Below are positions 7,643-16,900 of a DNA stretch of 43,614 bases, in pieces. The position numbers and the translations under genes were made by a program. The stretch lies in assembly GCA_031266665.1 (NCBI GenBank), contig JAISAO010000058.1, forward strand, positions 1-43,614, in the 5' to 3' direction. Numbering within the stretch: position 1 is the stretch's first letter; each line of letters opens with the position of its first letter. Origin of the DNA: Propionibacteriaceae bacterium. Its GTDB lineage: Bacteria; Actinomycetota; Actinomycetes; Propionibacteriales; Propionibacteriaceae. Under the pieces are notes generated by a model. That model did not search any database. It was not told where the DNA came from and saw only the letters and a program-made list of their open reading frames with translations.

Positions 7643-8992
7643 TCAGCCGCCGTAGGGGCTGGGCAGGAACTCGCCCGCCGGGTCGAGGAAGTAGGTCGGG
7701 ACGGCCGGCTCGCCGCGTGACATCTTGTAGCCGTCGCGGGGCAGTTCGCCCCGAGCGTCGAGGTGGCGTTGGCGGGCCGCCGCCAGGGTCTCGCGGCCGA
7801 CGATCTCGCCCTGGCGGACCAGCTCGACCAGCAGCGGGCGGTCGTCGTGGTCGGAGGGCGGGGGCTGGCCGACGCCGATCAGCTCGGCCTCGGCCACCCC
7901 CTTGGCGTCGCGCCGCCGCAGAGCGTATTTGCGCCCGCCCAAGGTTGACTTGTGCTGGGAGCGTTTGGCCACCGGCATCAGGGGGGCCCGCGGGTCGTCG
8001 TCGCCGGCCCGGGCCACCAGCTTGTAGACGAAGGCGCAGGTCGGATGGCCGGAGCCGGTCACCAGGGAGGTGCCGACGCCGTAGCCGTCCACCGGCGCCC
8101 CGGCCAGGGCGGCGATCTGCCACTCGTCCAGGTCGGAGGTCACCAGCACGCGGGTGTCTTTGGCCCCCAGGTCGTCCAGCAGCGCCCGGACCTCGCGGGC
8201 CGTGGCCGTCAGGTCGCCCGAGTCGATCCGCACCGCCCCCAGGCGGCCCTGGGACAGGCGCACCCCGGCGCGGACGGCCCGCTCGATGTCGTAGGTGTCG
8301 ACCAGCAAGGTGGTGTCCTGGCCCATCGAGTCCAGCTGGGAGCGGAAGGCCTCCTCCTCCGAGTCGAACAGCAGGGTGAAGGAGTGGGCGGCGGTGCCGG
8401 CCGTGGGGATGTCCCAGCGCCGGCCCGCCTCCAGGTTCGAGGTGGTGGCGAAACCGGCCACATAGGCCGCCCGGGCGGCGGCCACGGCTGCTTCCTCGTG
8501 CGCCCGACGGGAGCCCATCTCGATACAGGGCCGGTCCTCGGCCATCAGGGTCATGCGCGAGGCGGCCGAGGCCACGGCCGAGTCGAAGTTGTAGATCGAC
8601 AACAGGACCGTCTCCAGGACGACGGCCTGGGCGAAGCTGGACTCGACCACCAGGACGGGGGAGCCGGGGAAGTAGAGGTCGCCCTCGCCGTAGCCCCAGA
8701 CCGAGCCGGTGAAGCGGAAGTCGGCCAGGAAGTCGGCCGTCGCCCGGTCCAGCAGGTCGCGCCGGGCCAGGAAGTCCAGTTCGGCCTCGTGGAAACGGAA
8801 CTGTTCGATGGCCTCCAGCGCCCGGCCGACGCCGGCCACCACCCCGTAGCGTCTCCCCGGCGGCAGGCGGCGGGCGAACAACTCGAAGACGGACCGTCGC
8901 TGGGCCACCCCGGACTGCAGCGCCGCTCGGATCATTGTCAATTCGTATTGGTCGGTCAGCAAGGCTGTGCCGGTAGCCGTCATGGGGGCCAT
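7643..8992 (-). CDS. pncB: Nicotinate phosphoribosyltransferase
   Basis: Converts nicotinate and PRPP to nicotinate mononucleotide, using the product of the downstream pncA. From the ATG at 8992 the protein has 449 residues; an ATG at 8983 is a close alternative. Upstream in-frame codons lack family similarity. Recognisable blocks: LLTDQYELTM at the N-terminus, FARRLPPGRRYGV, the GTAAHSF stretch with the phosphorylatable histidine region, RIDSGDL, TSDLDEW, GVGTSLVTG and YKLV near the C-terminus. The gene is divergent from clpS, with a 112-bp shared upstream region. An AAGG ribosome site lies just before the start. Confidence 0.95.
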   Translation of the reverse strand: MAPMTATGTALLTDQYELTMIRAALQSGVAQRRSVFELFARRLPPGRRYGVVAGVGRALEAIEQFRFHEAELDFLARRDLLDRATADFLADFRFTGSVWGYGEGDLYFPGSPVLVVESSFAQAVVLETVLLSIYNFDSAVASAASRMTLMAEDRPCIEMGSRRAHEEAAVAAARAAYVAGFATTSNLEAGRRWDIPTAGTAAHSFTLLFDSEEEAFRSQLDSMGQDTTLLVDTYDIERAVRAGVRLSQGRLGAVRIDSGDLTATAREVRALLDDLGAKDTRVLVTSDLDEWQIAALAGAPVDGYGVGTSLVTGSGHPTCAFVYKLVARAGDDDPRAPLMPVAKRSQHKSTLGGRKYALRRRDAKGVAEAELIGVGQPPPSDHDDRPLLVELVRQGEIVGRETLAAARQRHLDARGELPRDGYKMSRGEPAVPTYFLDPAGEFLPSPYGG

Positions 8993-9089
8993 AGTAGTGC
9001 CTTGACCAGTGAAACTTGTTCCCCAGCCGGATTTCGGACGGCGGCACCCCGTCGACCGCCGGCCGAGGGCTGAGATTGCCAAGCCGGCT

Positions 9090-9104
9090 GCAATAATCCA
9101 TTAC
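9090..9104 (+). promoter_or_regulatory. Possible leaderless promoter for clpS
   Basis: An aataat hexamer (9092-9097) ends 7 nt before the clpS ATG, and no Shine-Dalgarno sequence is present between them. This spacing fits a transcript starting at or next to the start codon. The -35 region is unconvincing. Confidence 0.35.
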
Positions 9105-9410
9105 ATGACCGAGATCCCCTTGTCTCCGGCCGGTGGCACGGCGCTGGCCGACCGTCCGGGCGAGGCCCCGACCGCTCAGCGGCCCTGGGTCTGCCTGGTG
9201 TGGGACGATCCGGTCAACACCATGAGCTACGTCACCCACGTCTTCGCCTCCCACTTCGGCTACCCGGTGGCCCAGGCCGAACAACTGATGTGGCGCGTTC
9301 ACACCCGGGGCAAAGCAATCGTGGCCTCGGGCGACCGCGAGACCATCGAGGTCCATGTCACCGCCATGCACGCCTACGGCCTGTGGTCCACGATGGAGCC
9401 CGGGTCGTGA
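9105..9410 (+). CDS. clpS: ATP-dependent Clp protease adaptor ClpS
   Basis: Binds N-degron substrates and delivers them to ClpAP/ClpCP. From the ATG at 9105 it has 101 residues, the usual size. The core reads WVCLVWDDPVNTMSYV (the conserved DDPVNTM loop), the HFGY helix, A-LMWRVHTRGKA, and the conserved ETIEVHV strand near the end. The acidic pocket-forming DD pair is present. The frame is open to 9009, but that extension overlaps the divergent pncB promoter region and has no family similarity. The stop overlaps the DUF2017 start (GTGA), so the two are translationally coupled, a standard actinobacterial pairing. Confidence 0.93.
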   Translation: MTEIPLSPAGGTALADRPGEAPTAQRPWVCLVWDDPVNTMSYVTHVFASHFGYPVAQAEQLMWRVHTRGKAIVASGDRETIEVHVTAMHAYGLWSTMEPGS

Positions 9411-9964
9411 GCCGGGAAGTCCGGCTGTCCCTGGGGTCGGAGGAGACCGCTCTGCTGGACTGGTTGGCGCGACGCCTGCTGGACCTGGTGGACGCGCCGG
9501 CCCCGGCCGACGACCCGCTGGCCGACTGGGAGGCCGAGCGGTCCGCCACGCCGCTCGACCGGGACAATCCGGTGCTGGAACGTCTCTTCCCGCCGGCCTA
9601 CGACGATCTCGCCCTGGAGGCCGAGTACCGCCGCCTGAGCGAGGCCGGCCTGCGCCGCGGCAAGGCCGACGATGCCCGGCTGATGTTGGCGGATCTGACT
9701 TCCGTCGACGGCCAGGTGGTGATCGCCGAGGACCGCCTGGAGGCCTGGTTGCGCACGGTCAACGCCTTGCGCCTGGCCCTGGCCGCCCGGCTGGGGCTGA
9801 ACACCGCCCGTCAGGTGGAGGCCGTCGAGCGGCTGCCCCGCTCCGACCCGCGCCACGACCCGGTCCTGGTCTTCCATTGGCTGGGCCAACTGCTGGAGAC
9901 CCTGGTGGTGGCCTCCTGGGGCAACGGCGACGAGGCCAGGCCGACCAGCGCCGAGGGGCGATGA
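9407..9964 (+). CDS. DUF2017 family protein
   Basis: The GTG at 9407 overlaps the clpS stop; 185 residues. This actinobacterial family nearly always follows clpS, and its role is unknown, although it is suspected to be linked to the Clp adaptor. Visible blocks: LSLGSEETALLDWL at the N-terminus, PVLERLFPPAYDD in the first half, a Glu/Arg-rich helix (AEYRRLSEAGLR), EDRLEAWLRTVNALRLALAARLG, and a C-terminal VLVFHWLGQLLETLV helix. It is soluble, with no signal or membrane segment. The stop overlaps the rsmD start as ATGA. Confidence 0.85.
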   Translation: MSREVRLSLGSEETALLDWLARRLLDLVDAPAPADDPLADWEAERSATPLDRDNPVLERLFPPAYDDLALEAEYRRLSEAGLRRGKADDARLMLADLTSVDGQVVIAEDRLEAWLRTVNALRLALAARLGLNTARQVEAVERLPRSDPRHDPVLVFHWLGQLLETLVVASWGNGDEARPTSAEGR

Positions 9965-10566
9965 TCCGAATCGTGGCCGGGCGCTGGGCCTCGCGCCGTC
10001 TGGCCGCCCCGGCCGGCGACCGGGTGCGGCCCACCAGTGACCGGGTGCGCGAGGCTGTCTTCGCCCATCTGGCCGCCCGCCTGGGGCGGGGCGGGGCCGC
10101 CCCCGAGGATCAATTGACGGGCCTGACCTTCCTCGATCTATTCGCCGGCGGCGGCGGCGTCGGTTACGAGGCCGCCTCCCGCGGGGCCGCCAGCGTCACC
10201 TGGGTGGAGCGCGACCGGGCGGCGGCCGGTCTGATCGAGCGTCAGCGCCGCCTCCTGGGCGCCACCGGGAGGGTCGTGTCGACGGCCGTCGAGACCTTCC
10301 TGGAGTGCCCCGGAAGACACGACGGTGCTAGGCCCGGCTTCGATCTGGTCTGGCTCGACCCGCCCTACGACCTGCCCGCCGCCGAGTTGGAGCGGCTGAT
10401 CGACTTGGTCTGGGAGCACGGCTGGCTGGCGCTGGACGGCTTGATCCTGGTGGAGCGGTCGAAGCGTTCCCCCACACCGCGCCTGGAGCGTCACTTTCCC
10501 GACCACTGGTGGCGCGACTACGGTGACACCAGGGTCTATCTGGGACGAGGGAGGCCGACCACATGA
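9961..10566 (+). CDS. rsmD: 16S rRNA (guanine966-N2)-methyltransferase
   Basis: Methylates G966 of 16S rRNA in the 30S subunit with S-adenosylmethionine. 201 residues from the ATG at 9961, overlapping the DUF2017 stop. It has the N-terminal RIVAGRWASRRL and VRPTSDRVREAVF signature, SAM motif I (FLDLFAGGGGVGYEA), the acidic VERD of motif II, and the N6/N2-MTase active-site tetrad D133-P-P-Y136. The longer open frame upstream is spurious. The stop overlaps coaD by ATGA; the rsmD-coaD pair is conserved in many bacteria. Confidence 0.93.
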   Translation: MIRIVAGRWASRRLAAPAGDRVRPTSDRVREAVFAHLAARLGRGGAAPEDQLTGLTFLDLFAGGGGVGYEAASRGAASVTWVERDRAAAGLIERQRRLLGATGRVVSTAVETFLECPGRHDGARPGFDLVWLDPPYDLPAAELERLIDLVWEHGWLALDGLILVERSKRSPTPRLERHFPDHWWRDYGDTRVYLGRGRPTT

Positions 10567-11042
10567 AAGTTGTCTTTCCAGGTTCGTTCGACCCCTTCAC
10601 CCTGGGCCACCTCGACTTGGCGCGACGGGCGGCCGCCCTGTTCGACCAGGTGGTGGTGGCGGTGGGGCGCAACCCGGCCAAGGACTACCTCTTCGACCTG
10701 GAGCGCCGTTTGGCCTTGGCCCGGGCCAGTTGCGCCGATCTGCCCCAGGTGACGGTCGAGCCCCTGCCCGGATTGGTGGTGGACTTCTGCCGCGACCACC
10801 AAGTGAGTACCATCGTCAAAGGCGCCCGGTCCGGCCGCGACTTCGATGTGGAGCTGGACCAGGCCCAGATGAACGCCTCGGCCGCCGGTGTCGAGACGGT
10901 GCTGCTGCCGGCCTCGCCCGGCTGGGGTTTCATCTCCGCCAGCTTGGTCCGCCAGCTGGCCCACGGCGGCGCGGATATCCGGGCCTATGTCCCGCCGGCG
11001 GTGTTCGACTATTGGGAGAGGAGCGGCCATGGCCGACCATAG
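10563..11042 (+). CDS. coaD: Phosphopantetheine adenylyltransferase
   Basis: Penultimate step of CoA synthesis: 4'-phosphopantetheine + ATP gives dephospho-CoA. 159 residues, normal length. The nucleotidyltransferase motif G7-S-F-D-P-F-T-L-G-H16 carries the T/HxGH catalytic residues. FISASLVRQLA is the ISS-x-x-R-like C-terminal motif; GARSGRDFDVE and DQAQMN are the other family blocks. The start overlaps rsmD by ATGA, and the next gene starts inside its 3' end, so the cluster is tightly coupled. Confidence 0.96.
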   Translation: MKVVFPGSFDPFTLGHLDLARRAAALFDQVVVAVGRNPAKDYLFDLERRLALARASCADLPQVTVEPLPGLVVDFCRDHQVSTIVKGARSGRDFDVELDQAQMNASAAGVETVLLPASPGWGFISASLVRQLAHGGADIRAYVPPAVFDYWERSGHGRP

Positions 11043-11544
11043 TCAGACTGGCCAGAGCCAGACCGGGGAGCGCCTGCAGGAGTTGCGCCGCCAAGTCGTG
11101 GCCGCCCGCTCGGTGCCGATGTCGGCCTCGTGCATGATCAACCGGGAGGAACTGCTGGCGTCCATCGACCAGCTCAGCGGCGGGCTCCAGGCCGATCTGG
11201 ATGACTACGCCCGCCACCACACCAGCGGCGACCAGGCCCGGGCGGGCGACATCATCGCCCAGGCCCGCCAGGAGGCCGGCCGTATCGTCTCCCAGACCGA
11301 GATCGTGGCCGGGGCCAAGGTCGAGGCCGCCCAGATCCAGGCCCGCGCCCGGGCCGAGTCCGAGGAGTTGCTGGTCGAGGCCGACCGCTACGTCGAGACC
11401 CGGCTGGCCGCCTTCGAGGCCGAGTTGCAGGTGACGATGTCTCGGGTGGCCCAGATGCGCGAGCGCCTGCTCAACCGCTCCCAGCTGGGCGACGATCTGT
11501 CGGGCGATCCCGGCCCCGCCTGGCCCACCGGCTGGGATAGCTGA
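11029..11544 (+). CDS. SepIVA-like DivIVA-type coiled-coil protein
   Basis: 171 residues from the ATG at 11029, which has a GGGAGAGGA site; the start lies within the 3' end of coaD. The N-terminal third (VVAARSVPMSASCMINREELLASID) includes the short conserved SASC-x-[IV]NR segment seen upstream of the coil in mycobacterial SepIVA-type proteins. A continuous Ala/Glu/Arg-rich coiled coil fills residues ~60-150 and resembles ATP-synthase b or DivIVA coils. In mycobacteria the equivalent position near coaD and DUF177-rpmF-rnc is held by SepIVA, an essential division and envelope protein. The name is inferred from position and architecture and is not certain. Confidence 0.65.
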   Translation: MADHSQTGQSQTGERLQELRRQVVAARSVPMSASCMINREELLASIDQLSGGLQADLDDYARHHTSGDQARAGDIIAQARQEAGRIVSQTEIVAGAKVEAAQIQARARAESEELLVEADRYVETRLAAFEAELQVTMSRVAQMRERLLNRSQLGDDLSGDPGPAWPTGWDS

Positions 11545-11625
11545 CCGACCGTCCCCGGACGACCACCGCTCGGCCGAGTCCCGCCACCACGGGCGAAGCC
11601 ACCATCACCGATCTAGGAGAGCGCC

Positions 11626-12228
11626 ATGACCCGCCCCGCCCAGGCCGGCCGCCCCCCGGCCAGAGGCCCAGCGACCCGCTCCACCCGCCCCGCCCGGGAC
11701 TTCCTGATCGATCTCCGCACCTGGCCCCGGGACCGGGGCGGTCGCTGGGAGCTGGCCTTGGAGCCGTCCGCCCCCCAAGACTGGGGCGGCGGGCTGATCC
11801 GGCTGCCGGCCGGCGGACCGATCCGATTAGAACTGGTCTTGGAGGCCGTCGGCCAAGGGATTTGGCTGACCGGCCGGGCGGCTTTCGAGCTGGTCGGCCA
11901 ATGCGCCCGCTGCCTCGACCCGATCAACCGTCCGGCCCAGGCCGAGCTACAAGATTTATTCCTCCGCTCGACCCGGGCCCCGGACGGCCCGGACGACGAC
12001 TCGGCCCTGATTCAAGACGACGTGATCGATTTGGAGCCGTTGGTGCGCGATGCCATCGTGATAGATTTGCCTTTGGCTCCCTTGTGCTACGACGATTGCG
12101 CCGGTTTGTGCGCTAGCTGCGGCGCCAACCTGAACCGGGAGCCCGCCCATCGCCACGGCCCAGCGGCCGACCGGCGTTGGGCGGCCTTGGCGGATTGGGT
12201 ACCATCACAGTCCGAAACAACCGGGTGA
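11626..12228 (+). CDS. DUF177 / YceD family protein
   Basis: 200 residues; ATG at 11626 with an AGGAG site. YceD/DUF177 is linked in bacteria to 23S rRNA processing or ribosome assembly and usually precedes rpmF, as here. The N-terminus is an unusual Arg/Pro-rich extension (~22 residues) before DFLIDLRTWPR. The core has a VLEAVGQGIWLTG strand and the CARCLDP pair, followed by an acidic stretch (DIDLEPLVRDAIVIDLPLAPLC). The C-terminal C-x-DDC-x-x-LC-x-x-C cluster looks like a zinc knuckle. The 3' end is close to the rpmF ribosome site, so the two are likely in one operon. Confidence 0.88.
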   Translation: MTRPAQAGRPPARGPATRSTRPARDFLIDLRTWPRDRGGRWELALEPSAPQDWGGGLIRLPAGGPIRLELVLEAVGQGIWLTGRAAFELVGQCARCLDPINRPAQAELQDLFLRSTRAPDGPDDDSALIQDDVIDLEPLVRDAIVIDLPLAPLCYDDCAGLCASCGANLNREPAHRHGPAADRRWAALADWVPSQSETTG

Positions 12229-12252
12229 CCGGTTAGATGTGAGGAGAAGAGA

Positions 12253-12444
12253 GTGGCTGTTCCCAAGCGGAGGTTGTCACGGAGCAACACGCGGGCGCGT
12301 CGTTCCCAGTGGAAGACCGCCGCGCCCGGCTTGGCGACCTGCGCCAATCCGGCCTGTCGGGCCCCGCATCTGCCCCACACGGCCTGCCCGGACTGCGGCC
12401 AGTACGGCGCCCGGGCCAGCCTGCGCCAGGTCCTCGAGCCCTGA
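12253..12444 (+). CDS. rpmF: 50S ribosomal protein L32
   Basis: Small 63-residue ribosomal protein. GTG start at 12253 with a GAGGAGAAGAG site. It begins [20 protein letters not shown], the canonical L32 N-terminus. C30, C35, C45 and C48 form the zinc-ribbon variant (C-N-P-A-C, CPDC). It sits between DUF177 and rnc, the usual actinobacterial arrangement. Confidence 0.96.
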   Translation: MAVPKRRLSRSNTRARRSQWKTAAPGLATCANPACRAPHLPHTACPDCGQYGARASLRQVLEP

Positions 12445-12455
12445 GCGGCGAGGCG

Positions 12456-13190
12456 GTGGACCGCCTCGAGGCCGGCCTGGCCGAGCTGGGCGTCGTGATC
12501 GATCCCCAAGGGCTCGACCTCGCCCTGACCCATCGCAGCTGGGCCTATGAGAACGGCGGCGGTCCGACCAACGAGCGCTTGGAATTCCTGGGCGACTCGG
12601 TGGTCGGCGTCATCGTGACGGAGAAGATCTTCCGCGACTACGCCGACCGGCCCGAGGGCCAGTTGGCCCGGCTGCGCGCCGCCGTGGTCTCCGGCCACGC
12701 CTTGGCCGAGTTGGCCCGCGACCTCGGTCTGGGGCCCCAGATCAAGCTGGGCAAGGGCGAGATCGCCACCGGGGGGGCGAACAAGGACTCCATCTTGGCC
12801 GACACCATCGAGGCCGTCGTCGGGGCGGCCCATCTGACCGGCGGTTTCGCCGCCTCGACCAATCTGGTTCAAGCCTGGCTCGGCCCCCGCATCGAGGAGG
12901 CCGCCAAACTCGGCGCCGGTTTGGACTGGAAGTCCAGCCTGCAAGAGCTGACCGCCCTGCTCGGACTGGGGGCGCCCAAGTACGTCGACCAGGCCTCCGG
13001 CCCCGACCACGACCGGCGCTACTTCTCCCGCGTCCAGGTGGGAGACCAAGCCTTCGGGCCGGGCGAGGCCTCGAACAAGCGCCACGCCCAGCAGCAGGCG
13101 GCCCGACTGGCCTACACCGCCCTGGAGCCGACCGACCCTCCGGGACTCCCCGACGCCTCCCCGGCCGACCAGTCCGCGCCGGCCGGGTGA
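12456..13190 (+). CDS. rnc: Ribonuclease III
   Basis: Cleaves double-stranded RNA in rRNA processing. The GTG at 12456 is chosen because similarity (LTHRSWAYENG) starts just after it and the longer frame overlaps rpmF; it gives 244 residues, typical for the family. The signature N-E40-RLE43-FLGD47-S is intact, with E67, D116 and E119 (DTIEAVVGA) completing the metal site. A C-terminal dsRNA-binding domain ends with FGPGEASNKRHAQQQAA. The usual downstream mutM is absent; a gtrA-like gene follows. Confidence 0.95.
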   Translation: MDRLEAGLAELGVVIDPQGLDLALTHRSWAYENGGGPTNERLEFLGDSVVGVIVTEKIFRDYADRPEGQLARLRAAVVSGHALAELARDLGLGPQIKLGKGEIATGGANKDSILADTIEAVVGAAHLTGGFAASTNLVQAWLGPRIEEAAKLGAGLDWKSSLQELTALLGLGAPKYVDQASGPDHDRRYFSRVQVGDQAFGPGEASNKRHAQQQAARLAYTALEPTDPPGLPDASPADQSAPAG

Positions 13191-13197
13191 GACCCCG

Positions 13198-13926
13198 ATG
13201 GACCTGCGCCAATGGTTCCAACAGCACCGTCACAGCCGGGGAGACCGTCAAACCAGGTCCCGTCGCCAGAACCACGGATCGGGCGATCTTCAGCCCCAAG
13301 GTGTGGAGGCCGAAGCTCATCCTGCCCGAGGCCCCGTCGGCCGAACAGCCTTTGGCGCCACCCTGCTGGGCCAGTTCACCCGCTTCGGGCTGGTCGGCGG
13401 ATCCGGCGTGCTGGTCAATTTCAGCGTTTACTACCTCTGCTGCAAGCTAGCGCCCCTGGTCTGGCCCAGCGCCGCCTCGCCCAAGACCGGTGTCTTCTGG
13501 GATCTGCCCTGGACGGATTTCAACATCCGCTGGTACCACACCGTCTCCATGGTGGCCTTCGTCTGCGCCAACCTGTGGAACTACGAGCTCAACCGCCGCT
13601 GGACCTTCAAGGCGGTGACGCGCTCGGCCTCCCGGCCCGGCTGGTGGCGGTCCTTCTGGCGTTTCTTCGTCGTCGGCCTATTGGCCCAGTTGATCGGTCT
13701 GTTGGTCGAGACCGCCCTGCTCCACGCCCATTCGCCCCTGCAACTGCCGTCCAGCCTGTTCGACGAGTCCAGCGGGCTGCGCAACCCGGCCTACTGGGCC
13801 CACGGCATCATGATCCTGGTGACCATCCCGGTGTCCTTCCTGCTGAACAAGTTCTGGTCCTTCCGCGGCCGGGCGACCGCCCCCCAGGGCTGCCCCAGTC
13901 CGCCGCCGGACCGTGAGGCGGTCTAG
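13198..13926 (+). CDS. GtrA-family membrane protein
   Basis: 242 residues. GtrA-like proteins are four-helix membrane proteins thought to move lipid-linked sugars across the membrane or serve cell-wall glycosylation. The N-terminal 50 residues are Arg/Gln-rich and hydrophilic, then QFTRFGLVGGSGVLVNF (the typical GtrA start of TM1), TM2 (TVSMVAFVCANLWNYELNRRWTF with the family NRRWTF motif), TM3 (FFVVGLLAQLIGLLVE) and TM4 (GIMILVTIPVSFLLNKFWSF). It lies 7 nt after rnc and 3 nt before smc. Its placement between rnc and smc is unusual, and the substrate is unknown. Confidence 0.85.
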   Translation: MDLRQWFQQHRHSRGDRQTRSRRQNHGSGDLQPQGVEAEAHPARGPVGRTAFGATLLGQFTRFGLVGGSGVLVNFSVYYLCCKLAPLVWPSAASPKTGVFWDLPWTDFNIRWYHTVSMVAFVCANLWNYELNRRWTFKAVTRSASRPGWWRSFWRFFVVGLLAQLIGLLVETALLHAHSPLQLPSSLFDESSGLRNPAYWAHGIMILVTIPVSFLLNKFWSFRGRATAPQGCPSPPPDREAV

Positions 13927-13929
13927 CCG

Positions 13930-16900
13930 ATGTACCTCAAGCGGCTGACCCTGAGGGGTTTCAAGTCGTTCGCCTCGACCACCACCATGGTCTTCGAGCC
14001 GGGTATCACCGCCATCGTCGGACCCAACGGCTCCGGCAAGTCCAATGTGGTCGACGCCCTGGCCTGGGTGATGGGCGAGCAGGGGCCGAAACACCTGCGC
14101 GGGGCCTCGATGGAGGATGTCATCTTCGCCGGCACCAGCGGCCGTCCGGCCCTGGGGCGGGCCGAGGTGGTGCTGACCATCGACAACACCGACCAGGCCC
14201 TGCCGATCGACTACAGCGAGGTCACGCTGGCCCGCACCAAGTTCCGCAACGGCGCCTCCGAGTACGCCATCAACGGCACCCCCTGCCGCTTGCTCGATGT
14301 CCGCGAGCTGCTGTCCGACTCCGGCATGGGCCGGGAGATGCACGTTATCGTCGGCCAGGGCCAACTCGACACCATCTTGACCGCCACCCCCGAGACCCGC
14401 CGCGGCCTGATCGAGGAGGCCGCCGGGGTGTTGAAGCACCGCGAGCGCAAGGACAAGGCGGCCCGCAAGCTGGAGGCCACCGAGTCCAACCTCAACCGTC
14501 TGACCGATCTGGTGGCCGAGATCCGCCGCCAGCTCAAACCGCTCGGCCGCCAGGCCGACGTGGCCCGCCGGGCCGGCGCCATCCAGGCCGAGGCGCGCGA
14601 CGCCCGCGCCCGGCTGCTGGCCGACGACCTGTCCCAGGCGCTGGCCGACCTGGCGGCCGACGAGGCCGACGAGGCCGAGGTGACGGCCCAGCGGACCGCC
14701 GCCGAGCGCCGCCTGGCCGCCGTCCGGGACCAGGAGCAGACGTCCGAGCGGGCTGCCGTCCAGGCCGAGCAGGCCTGGTCCGCCGCCCAGGAGACCTGGT
14801 ACGCCTTGTCTGGGCTGGCCGAGCAGGTCCGCTCCACCATCACCTTGGCCAACGAGCGCCGCCGCCGGCTGGAACTGGCGCCCGAGCCGGCGGCCGGGTC
14901 CGGGCGCGACCCCGAGACTCTGGAGGCCCAGGCCGACGAGACGGTGGCGGCCGAGCAGGGCCTGCGAGCCGAGATCGAGACTAGCCGCCAGGACTTGGAG
15001 CGGGCCGGCCAGCTACGCCGCCAGGCCGAAGCCGCCCAGGCCCAGGCCGAGGCCGAGCACGCCGCCCGGCTGCTGGCCGAGGCCGACCGGCGCGAGGGCC
15101 TGGCCCGGCTGGGCGGTCGGGTGGCCGCCCTGAGCAGCCGGGTGGAGTCGGCCGACGAGCAGGTCGAACGGCTGCGCCAGGCCGTGGCCCAGGCGGGCGA
15201 ACGGGAGGCGGCGGCCCAGGCCGAGCGCGCCCGGCTGGCCGACGGCGGCGGCCAGATCGATGACGCCCTGGCCGCCGCCGAACAGGCCTTGGCCCAGGCC
15301 CCGGCCCAGGCCGAGGCCGGGCAGCGGGCGGCGGCCGCCCGAGAGTCCGAGCTACGCCGCGCCGGCGAGTCCCGAGCCGGTCTGGCCGCCCGGGTCGAGG
15401 CCCTGCGCTCGGCCTTGGCCCCGCCCGACGCCGCCGCCGCCCTGGCCCTGCCCGAGGCCGGGCTGAACGGGCCGGCGGCCGAACGCTTGCGGGTCGAGCC
15501 GGGCTACGAGGCCGCCGTCTCGGCCGCCCTGGGCCCGGCGGTCGAAGCCATGGCGGCCCCCGACCTGGCGACCGCCCTGACGGCCGTGGCCCGCCTCAAA
15601 GCCGGCCAGTTGGGCCGGGCCGGGCTGCTGGTGGCCCAGTCCGGGGATCCGGCCGACCCCGACCCGAACGACTCAGACCCGACCGGCCCGGACACGGCCG
15701 GCGACTGGCGGGCCTTGGCCGACTGTCTCCAGGTGGAGCCTGACTGGCGACCGGCCCTGACCCGGTTGCTGCGCCACCAGGTGGTGGTGGACGACTTGGA
15801 GCAAGCCCGGGCGGTGGTGGCCCGGGCCCCCGAGCTGACCGCCGTCACCCTGGACGGCGACATCGTCTCGGCCTGGCTGGTGGTCGGCGGCTCGGCCGCC
15901 CAGCCCTCCAGCCTGCAAGTCCAGGCCGCCATCGACCAGGCCGGCGCCCAGTTGACGGACGCCGCCACCCAGGTGACGGCTGGCCAACAGGCCCTGGCGG
16001 CCGCCCGGGCGGAACGCGACCGGGCGGCGGCCCAGGTGGTGGCCTGTCGCCAGACGCTGGACCGGGCCCGCTCGGCCCAGGCCGGCGCCCGGCAGCGCCG
16101 CAGCCTGGCCGACCAGGCGGTCCGCGCGGCCCAGGACGAGGGCCGCCGCCTGGGCCTCCAACTGGAGCAGGTCCAAGCCGCCCGTCAGCGTGACGCCGCC
16201 GGGCTGGACGATCTGAGGCTTAGGCTGGAGGCGGCCCAGGCCGAGCCGGCCCCGCCGGTGGACCCGGCCGAACGCGACCGGCTAGCCGCCGCCGCCCAGG
16301 CCGCCCGGGCGGTCGAGACGGAGGCCCGCTTGGGGCTGCGGACAGTCGAGGAGCGGGCCCGCTCCCTGGCCGGCCGGGCCGAGTCGCTGCTCCAGGCGGC
16401 GGCGGCCGAGAGGGCGGCCCGGGCCCAGGCCGCCGCCGCCCGCCAACGGCTGCGGGCCGAGGCCGAGCGGGCGGACCTGGTGGCCCGGGGGGCCGCCTGG
16501 CTGGCCCGGCGGGTGGAGGCCTCCTTGGCCCTGGCCGCCGCCGGCCGCCGCCAGGCCGATCAGGCCCGCCGCCACACCGCCGCCGCCGTCCAGCGGACCC
16601 GCCAGGAGGCCCGCGCCCTGGCCGACCGGGTGGAGGAATTGGTCGACTCGGCCCACCGCGACGAGCTGGCCCGGACGCAACAACGCATGCGGGTGGCGGC
16701 CTTGGAGGAGCGGGCCAGCCAGGAGCTGGGATTGGACGCCGCCACCTTGACGCGCGATTACGGCCCCCAAGTGCCGGTGCCACTGGGCGGCCCGCCTCCA
16801 GACGAGGCCTCAGCAAACGGCTCCGGCGACCAGCTCTTGACCTGCCCCTATGTCCGCGACGAGCAGTTGCGGCGGCTACGCCGGGCCGAGCGCGACCTCC

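Noticed and set aside
7440..9371. 643-residue minus-strand open frame across pncB and its upstream region
   Set aside because: It is a shadow frame of pncB in high-GC DNA; no family motifs, and it conflicts with clpS.
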